From contig NZ_NIRR01000016.1 of the NCBI RefSeq assembly GCF_002204745.1, positions 1 through 64,000 on the forward strand: a stretch of DNA of 64,000 nt, given 5' to 3'. The translations under genes were made by a program, and so were the position numbers. The DNA is from Hymenobacter amundsenii. GTDB lineage: Bacteria > Bacteroidota > Bacteroidia > Cytophagales > Hymenobacteraceae. The notes beneath the pieces are model-generated. The model worked only from the letters and a program-made list of their open reading frames with translations. It did not search any database and was not told the DNA's origin. This document shows positions 57,376 to 64,000 of the stretch, in pieces (position 1 is the stretch's first letter; every line of letters starts with the position of its first letter).

Positions 57376-58278
57376 TCAGCGGTGCTGCTCATACAAAGTG
57401 GCCGGCACGGCTGCCAATAGCTGCTCCCGGGCCTCGGCCATTAGTGGTGGACATTCGGCCAGACGCAACGCCTCACTTAGCTGCGCCTCGGTGCGGATGC
57501 CGAGCACGGCGGCCGTAACGCCAGGCGTGTCGAGTACAAACCGAACAGCCACTTCGGCAGGCGTCCGGCCGAGCTCGGCGGCTACGGTGGTTACGGCCGC
57601 AGCCACACGGGCCACTTCCGCAGTTGAGTGGCCGAGGTAGTCGCCGGCTGGTTTACCGGATAGCCGGCCTTGGGCCAAGGCCCCGCGGGCCAGTACGCCC
57701 ACCCCATTATCCTGCAACAGCTCCAGCACTGCCTCGCGGGGGCGCTGATCGAGCAGGCTAAGTTGGAGCATCACGCTGGTTAGCCTGCTCGGGCTGGAAA
57801 CATACCGGCGGATGACGTTGGGCCGGATGGACGAGATACCGTAGTGACGGATTTTGCCCTGCTCACGCAGGAGTTCAAAGGCCTCCAGCACCTCATCGTG
57901 GTCATCATCGAGAGTACCACCGTGGAGTTGGTATAGGTCGATGTAGTCGGTTTGCAGGCGGCGCAGGCTGGCTTCGGCGGCTTGCAGGATGTAGGCCTTC
58001 GACGGGTTCCAGTCCCAGCCCTGACCATCGGGTCGCCACTGGTTGCCCACTTTGGTGGCCAGCACCACCTGGGCTCGGCAGTTGCGGAAAGCGGCGCAGA
58101 ACAGCGCTTCGTTGCGGCCGTGGTCGTAGAGGTCGGCCGTATCGAAGAGGGTGATGCCTGCGGCTTGGGCGCGGGCCAGCAGGCGCGGGCTGGCAGCAGC
58201 AACCGGGTCGAGCGACATGCCACCGAAGCCCACGCGGCTCACCACCAAATCGGTAGTGCCCAAGGGAAGATATTCCAT
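57376..58278 (-). CDS. Aldo/keto reductase
   Basis: The 300-residue TIM-barrel oxidoreductase uses NADPH. Family motifs are MEYLPLGTTDLVVSRVGFGG at the start, LFDTADLYDHGRNEALF with the catalytic Tyr, VVLATKVGNQW with the Lys and YIDLYQLHGGTLDDDH with the His. The Asp of FDTAD completes the tetrad. Substrate is unknown. The start is at 58278; the longer frame to 58422 has no family match in its extension. Confidence 0.88.
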   Translation of the reverse strand: MEYLPLGTTDLVVSRVGFGGMSLDPVAAASPRLLARAQAAGITLFDTADLYDHGRNEALFCAAFRNCRAQVVLATKVGNQWRPDGQGWDWNPSKAYILQAAEASLRRLQTDYIDLYQLHGGTLDDDHDEVLEAFELLREQGKIRHYGISSIRPNVIRRYVSSPSRLTSVMLQLSLLDQRPREAVLELLQDNGVGVLARGALAQGRLSGKPAGDYLGHSTAEVARVAAAVTTVAAELGRTPAEVAVRFVLDTPGVTAAVLGIRTEAQLSEALRLAECPPLMAEAREQLLAAVPATLYEQHR

Positions 58279-58490
58279 AAGCAGCAAGAAAATGAATTGT
58301 TTGGAGAGGTAAATGATAGAAAGAAAGCGGAAATACACAGCTAATTCACGCAAAAAAGCCTCCTTCATGCCGTACTTGTCGGCTCGGCGGCGTTTCTTTG
58401 TGCATGGCCGGTAGCCAGACAACGGTTCCGGTCGAATTGTACTATAGCTAGCAAGCTCTCACCGGGTTTCCGGCTTGCCGCTTAATTCTT

Positions 58491-58498
58491 TAATTTCG
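58491..58498 (+). promoter_or_regulatory. Possible -7 element of gltA
   Basis: TAATTTCG differs from TAnnTTTG at one base and lies 31 bases upstream of the ATG. Confidence 0.35.
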
Positions 58499-58529
58499 CC
58501 CTGTACCCCCACTCTTCAACCTACGCTTT

Positions 58530-59822
<1,293 letters not shown>

Positions 59823-59839
59823 CGGCCGCTACCTACTAA

Positions 59840-59890
59840 GTACCCGAACACAAAAAAGCCGCATATGCGGGCTTTTTTGTGTTCGGGTAC
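59840..59890. terminator. Terminator of gltA (bidirectional)
   Basis: Perfect 20-bp outer arms (59840-59859 and 59871-59890) with an inner palindrome CCGCATATGCGG between them. Confidence 0.85.
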
Positions 59891-59923
59891 TACTGTAACC
59901 ATAAGCTGCTAAGTGTTTAATAA

Positions 59924-60289
59924 TCAGCGGATGTTAGCAGCTGTAAACTCTGATTTCAAGCCGTCGTAAACGGCTAGTTGCTTAGGTTGCAGCACGGCGG
60001 CCACGTCCCATTCGTAGCGCATCTGGACGTCGGCCAGGGCGCGGTCGAGGCTGGCGGGGTCGGCCTTGAACTCCTTACGTAGTTCGGCAGTTTCAGTGAG
60101 CAACGATACATTGAGGCGGCGCAGCTTGATGTACTGGCCCTCGCTGAGCTGGGTGCGCTCAGCAATGCGCCAGGTCATGGCTGTGGCCCGCTCAGCAATG
60201 CTAGTTCCTCCGTCGCTGGGGGTGGCCTGGGCGACAATTCCGCCCATTACGAATGCGGCGAAAGCCAAGCAAGCGAATACGTTTTTCAT
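59924..60289 (-). CDS. Secreted helical protein, Spy-like (paralogue B)
   Basis: From the ATG at 60289 the 121-residue protein has a signal peptide (FACLAFAAFVMGGIVAQA). It is then helical: ATAMTWRIAERTQLSEGQYI, KLRRLNVSLLTETAELRKEF and YEWDVAAVLQPKQLAVYDGL. The QxSxxQYxKL pattern and the LxPxQL motif are shared with paralogue C next door and with paralogue A at 44180-44578. The role may resemble that of Spy/CpxP-like periplasmic proteins. Confidence 0.65.
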   Translation of the reverse strand: MKNVFACLAFAAFVMGGIVAQATPSDGGTSIAERATAMTWRIAERTQLSEGQYIKLRRLNVSLLTETAELRKEFKADPASLDRALADVQMRYEWDVAAVLQPKQLAVYDGLKSEFTAANIR

Positions 60290-60459
60290 AACGGTGAGGT
60301 TTAGGTGGGAAAAATGGACTGGTGCAGAGCAGGCCGGAAGCCTATTCTGAAGGTACACATTTAATATGATATAAACAATATTATATTTAAGGAAACTGAT
60401 TACGGGCAGCCCACCCGGCGCCACGCTCTGCGAGGCAGCACCGGGCAGGGCCAGCGGTG

Positions 60460-60831
60460 CTAGTTGACCGGTGTACCCAAGGCCGTCATGCTGGCCCGGT
60501 GCTGATTGAACAGGGAAAGCTGCGCCGGCCGGAGCATATCGAGCAGGGCCATTTCGTAGTGCAGCTGCGAGTCGGACAGGCGCTGGTCGAGGATGGACTG
60601 GTCGGCGGCGAAGCGTGTCTTCAGGTCCTCCTGGTCGGCTAGCATACGTAGGTTGAGCTGCTTGAGGCGCAGGTACTGGCCTTCATCGAGCCGGATTTTG
60701 TCGGCAATGGCGCGGGTAAGAGCCGTGGCACGGGCCGTCAGGCTGGTGGTTGGGTTGTCGGTGCGAGGACCCGCCAGTACGGCGCTCTGTACACCCGCTA
60801 GCAGGCAGACGAAAAGGGTAACTTTCTTCAT
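60460..60831 (-). CDS. Secreted helical protein, Spy-like (paralogue C)
   Basis: The 123-residue protein has a signal peptide (VTLFVCLLAGVQSAVLAG). It continues ARATALTRAIADKIRLDEGQ, LRLKQLNLRMLADQEDLKTR and YEMALLDMLRPAQLSLFNQH. It aligns along its length with paralogue B, which follows 171 bases downstream in the same direction. They probably come from a tandem duplication. A -7 element lies about 120 bases upstream. Confidence 0.65.
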   Translation of the reverse strand: MKKVTLFVCLLAGVQSAVLAGPRTDNPTTSLTARATALTRAIADKIRLDEGQYLRLKQLNLRMLADQEDLKTRFAADQSILDQRLSDSQLHYEMALLDMLRPAQLSLFNQHRASMTALGTPVN

Positions 60832-60951
60832 GATGAGGAAGTGGGAAAAGTGGAAGAAATAATGAAGACTGACTTACGGCCGGCTGCAATTGGTGCTGAG
60901 CACTCCTTGGATCGGCTGATTCCCGGTAACTGACTGTTATCTGGGAATAGT

Positions 60952-60959
60952 CAAATGTA
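60952..60959 (-). promoter_or_regulatory. Putative -7 element of Spy-like paralogue C
   Basis: The minus-strand word TACATTTG is an exact TAnnTTTG match, about 120 bases upstream of the start. Confidence 0.4.
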
Positions 60960-61073
60960 TAGCAAATAATTAAACTATGAAATGTTTTTTTATCACTATT
61001 CTAATCAATAACTTTTATCACCAAAACTTATAACTCTCAGTATCAGACCTTTGATTGTACTATTAAAAAGAAA

Positions 61074-61132
61074 AACTCCAATCAAAAAAAGTGCAATTAC
61101 TAGCGTAATTGTCCTCTTCTCGATTGGAGTTT
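61074..61132 (-). terminator. Terminator of the OmpA-type gene
   Basis: Read leftward, CAATTAC and GTAATTG form a 7-bp hairpin followed by a T-run. An outer pair of arms (GATTGGAGTTT with its complement) encloses it. It lies about 47 bases after the stop at 61179. Confidence 0.7.
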
Positions 61133-61178
61133 CACTGACTTGAGAGCCGCAAGCGTCGTTTGAAGCGTTCGGATGGTA

Positions 61179-63127
61179 CTATAGAATCCGCAACTCGATG
61201 CGGCGGTTTTGCTGGCGGTGCTCCTCGGAATCGTTGGGCATTAGCGGGCGCGACTCGCCGTAACCTTTGTAACGCAGGCGGGTAGCTGGTAGGCCCTGCC
61301 CAACTAAGTACGTATACACCGACTTGGCCCGGTTCTGCGACAGCACCATATTGTCGTCATCAGAACCCACATCGTCGGTGTGGCCCGATACCTCCACCTG
61401 TATTTCGGGATATTGTTTCATGAAAGCCACCAACCGGTTGAGCTCGGTGCGCGACTTGGGCTGAAGTGCGTACTGGTTCACGTCGAAGAACAGGTTGTTG
61501 AGCACGATGCTGCGGCCGGCCCGCACGGGGTCGAGGTAGAGGTCGAGGGTAAGCGGATCGAAGCTGCGGCGGCTGCTGTAGTCGAAGCTTAGGCTACGCA
61601 TCAGGTATTTGTTGGCGGCGGCGTACATAGCGTATTGCCGGCCCTCGTTGAGCACAACTGTGTATTCGCCGGTTTCGGCATCGGAGCCCACGTACTGTAC
61701 CAGTTCGTTGGTATTGAGGTCGTAAAGCTGCACGTCGGCAGCAATGGGCTTTTTAGTCACGGCATCGAACACCCGGCCCTGGGTGTAGGTGCTGGTTTCG
61801 CGGGCCTGCACGGCTTTGGGCACCTCGAAGCCGAAAAGCTCCACCGGCCGGTCGCGCTCCTGCTTCACGCCCGGCACGGCGGCCCGCGAGCGTGAGCAAA
61901 AGCCCCGGCGGTTGTCGGAGCTGATAAACAGGGAGGCCTCATTTTCGAAGGTATTGAGCGGGTAGCCCAGGTTGCGGGGTGCTTCCCACTTGCCATCGGC
62001 CGCCAGCTCGCAACGGTACACGTCTAGCCCGCCCATGCCCACCAGCCCATCGGTGACGTAGTAGAGCGTGCTACCGCTGGCGTGGATGAAGGGGGCCATG
62101 TCTTTGCCGGCCGTATTCACGGGCGTACCCAGGTTGCGGGCGGACGTCCAGTTGCCCTGCTCGTCGAGGGTCGTCACGTAGATATCTTCCTGGCCCTGAC
62201 CGCCGCGCCGGGTACTGGTGAAGTAGAGCGTGCGCCCATCGGCCGAGAGCGTGGGCTGAGAGTCCCACTCGGTCGAGTTTACGTTGCGGCCCAGGTTCAC
62301 GGGTTTGCTCCAGTTGTTGCCGGTGCGCCGCGAAATATACAGGTCGCAGTTGCCCACCGAGTTGGGCCGGTCGCAGGAGGCAAATACCAGCGTCTTGCCG
62401 TCGCCGGAAATAGCCCCCGCCCCTTCGTTGTAGGACGTATTGATGGCAGGCGAGATGGAGGCCGGGGCGCCCATCGTACCATCGGGATTCTGGCGGCTCA
62501 CAAACAGGTCTTCGCCGCTGGCTGAGGTGGGCCGGCCGTGAAGAGCAGAAAGCGGCTGTCGGCGGTGAGGGCCGGAAAGTACTGGAACAGGAACGTGTTG
62601 AGCGGGTCGGGCAGGCGTTCGGGCTCGGGGCCGGTGGGCGCGGCCATGGCCTTGGCCGCAAAAGCGCAATTGAGCAGCTGCCGTTGCGCCCGCGGAATGT
62701 TGCGCTGGCTCTTGGCAGCCGTTTTCAGGTATTTCTGGTAATTATCGGTGGCCGTAGCATAGTCGCCGAAGCTAATGGCCAACTCGCCCAGCGTGAAATA
62801 GTCGTTGGCATGGGAAGCATCGACGGGCAGCTTGGGCAGGCCCGTGCGGTAGGCCTCGAAAGCTGCCTGGCTCTCGCCCATGGCCCGCAGCAGCGACCCT
62901 TTAAACAGGTAAGGCTCCCCCAACGAAGGAAACTTCTCATTGAGTTGCCCCAGCGTTTCGATGGCCTTATTGAAGTCCCGGGCCTTGGCCTGGCCCTGCG
63001 CCTTCTCCCACAGGTTGCGGGCCTTGGTGTTAGTGGTATTCAGGCGGGCCTGGCCAGCGGCCGATTCGGGCAACAGCCCCCCAGCAGTCAGCAGTACTAC
63101 CAGTGGCACGAGAAGCGAACGACGCAT
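61179..63127 (-). CDS. OmpA family protein with TPR and PD40 repeats, apparent frameshift
   Basis: Two overlapping frames together make one gene. The 5' frame (from 63127) gives a signal peptide (LLVPLVVLLTAGGLLPESAA), TPR units and FQYFPALTADSRFLLFTA. After a 1-nt shift near 62529-62537 the other frame continues ASGEDLFVSRQNPDGTMGAP. PD40 beta-propeller repeats follow (GAGAISGDGKTLVFASC, QPTLSADGRTLYFTSTRRGG), then a carboxypeptidase-regulatory-like region and an OmpA domain (QVEVSGHTDDVGSDDDNMVL). The shift corresponds to one lost base in a G/C-run. Restoring it gives 649 residues, so this is either a sequencing error or a recent mutation. The protein would tether the outer membrane to peptidoglycan. 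Confidence 0.8.
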
Positions 63128-63147
63128 AAGCAAGTAGGAAAAGGGCG

Positions 63148-63780
63148 CTAGGGAATATCGAGGTACTTATGGGTCTGGAGCGACACCTGCCAGCGCGGGT
63201 GGTCCTTCACGTAATCCACAATGAGCGGCGTCATGGCCGAAGCCTTGCTCCATTCGGGCTGCAGGTACAGGCGGCAGTTGGGGCCGACCAGCGCAGCGTG
63301 CTCTTCAGCCCAGGCAAAGTCGCTTTTGTTGAAGACGATGATTTTGAGCTCGTGGGCCACCGCCAGCACCGTCGGCAGCGGGGCCTTGAACTTCTTGGGC
63401 GATACGCAAATCCAGTTCCAATTTCCGCTGAGCGGGTAGGCACCGCTGGTTTCGATCCAGGTCTGACAGCCCGCAGCCTGCAGAGCGGCCGTGAGCGGCC
63501 CCAGCTCGTGCATAAGCGGCTCGCCCCCGGTAACCACCACATTGCGGCCGGGGTGGGCTGTAACGGCCGCTACCAGGTCCGGCAGGGTGTGGCGCGGATG
63601 CGCATCAATGGGCCAGGACTCTTTCACATCGCACCACACGCAGCCCACGTCGCAGCCGCCGAGGCGGATGAAGTAGGCGGCGCGGCCGGTGTTGTAGCCC
63701 TCGCCCTGAATGGTATAGAACTGCTCCATAACGGGCAGCGAGGCAGCGGCGGCCGGCTCAGCCGGGGCGGCGGCCGACAT
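63148..63780 (-). CDS. queE: 7-carboxy-7-deazaguanine synthase (QueE)
   Basis: The 210-residue radical SAM enzyme makes the 7-deazaguanine ring for queuosine. The cluster motif is GGCDVGCVWCDVKESWPID (C-x3-C-x2-C). Further segments are VVVTGGEPLMHELGPL, TSGAYPLSGNWNWICVSPKK and KIIVFNKSDFAWAEEHA. The N-terminal FYTIQGEGYNTGRAAYFIRL is characteristic. I use the ATG at 63780. The gene follows 20 bases from the start of the OmpA-type gene, in the same direction. QueD and QueC are not in the window. Confidence 0.93.
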   Translation of the reverse strand: MSAAAPAEPAAAASLPVMEQFYTIQGEGYNTGRAAYFIRLGGCDVGCVWCDVKESWPIDAHPRHTLPDLVAAVTAHPGRNVVVTGGEPLMHELGPLTAALQAAGCQTWIETSGAYPLSGNWNWICVSPKKFKAPLPTVLAVAHELKIIVFNKSDFAWAEEHAALVGPNCRLYLQPEWSKASAMTPLIVDYVKDHPRWQVSLQTHKYLDIP

Positions 63781-64000
63781 AACGGGAAGTTCGTGCAGCA
63801 AAACGGGTGGTATTCTCAGAAAAAGCAAGTCGGACCGCCGGGTAGTCCAATTGCCACGGCAATTAGCTCCTTTCCCGGCGGACCGACATTAAAAGTACCA
63901 CACGGCCCCGGATTCTGAAAGCCGAAGCCGGTTTTAATTGGATTTTGGGTGGCCCCTTCTTGCCTCAGTTCTCAGGAATTCTTACTTGGGTATACTTCCC
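63781..64000. other. Right-edge intergenic region with a nested inverted repeat
   Basis: Arms at 63829-63842 and 63874-63887 (starting GTCGGACCGCCGGG) pair over 14 bp with one mismatch. Inside them AATTGCC (63849) and GGCAATT (63858) form a second stem. The structure lies 48 bases upstream of the queE start. The remaining bases to the edge hold nothing I can assign. Confidence 0.55.

Larger units (their letters stand above)
60832..61178. other. 347-base AT-rich intergenic region
   Basis: Contains a -7 element for paralogue C (60952-60959) and the terminator of the OmpA-type gene (61074-61132). The middle, about 60960-61070, is very AT-rich and holds no visible gene. Confidence 0.5.

Overview
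The window looks like a GC-rich Bacteroidota chromosome, most likely Cytophagales and close to Hymenobacter. This rests on recognisable families and signals, not on a database search. The evidence is a short SigA-type primary sigma factor, frequent TAnnTTTG promoter elements just upstream of genes, few Shine-Dalgarno sequences, Bacteroidota-type families (DUF4199, START-like protein, OmpA/PD40/TPR protein, LptF/G permease, BshB1) and very short, repeat-rich intergenic spaces. No rRNA, CRISPR array, insertion sequence or prophage was seen. One tRNA is present.

Layout. Positions 1-3660 are a decayed accessory edge: a truncated PAS domain, a BLUF photoreceptor pseudogene, a BON-domain remnant and an aldehyde dehydrogenase tail surround two intact universal stress proteins. 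Positions 3.7-25 kb are mostly leftward housekeeping genes: bacillithiol deacetylase, an M23/LysM peptidase, thioredoxin reductase, primary sigma factor, PNPase, ribosomal protein S15, an LPS-export-type permease, tRNA-Met, the thrS-infC-rpmI-rplT cluster, two secreted TPR proteins and topoisomerase IV (parE then parC). Positions 25-48 kb are mixed: an AI-2E-type permease, an exonuclease/GIY-YIG/UvrC-like nuclease, small STAS-like paralogues, a divergent pair of kinase-like lipoproteins, topoisomerase IB, two M48 proteases, an App1-like phosphatase, a transglycosylase, a purple-acid-phosphatase-like enzyme, a diacylglycerol-kinase-like enzyme, an L,D-transpeptidase-like protein and an ABC-F protein whose second ATP site is degenerate. 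Positions 48.8-64 kb are again mainly metabolic: hydroxyacyl-CoA dehydrogenase, MsrA, DapD, a glycosyltransferase, FabH, a DtxR regulator, MnmE, an aldo/keto reductase, citrate synthase, two small secreted helical proteins, an OmpA/PD40 protein with an apparent frameshift, and QueE.

How they work together. Several groups are coherent: translation (thrS, infC, L35, L20, S15, mnmE, queE, tRNA-Met), thiol and oxidative repair (bshB1, trxB, msrA), envelope building and turnover (M23/LysM, LptF/G, MtgA, L,D-transpeptidase, DapD, OmpA) and DNA topology (parC, parE, topoisomerase IB). A 29.6-41.3 kb stretch is unusually rich in phosphoryl-transfer and phospholipid-type enzymes.

The strongest unexplained signals are two kinds of repeat. 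Short tandem words of 7, 8 or 9 bp (STRR-like) sit at gene boundaries, and one array lies inside a glycosyltransferase gene. Very long near-perfect inverted repeats lie between genes, some of them containing stop codons or a promoter. The clearest regulatory signals are an AUA start codon on infC with a strong Shine-Dalgarno sequence, and a terminator-like hairpin in the rpsO leader.
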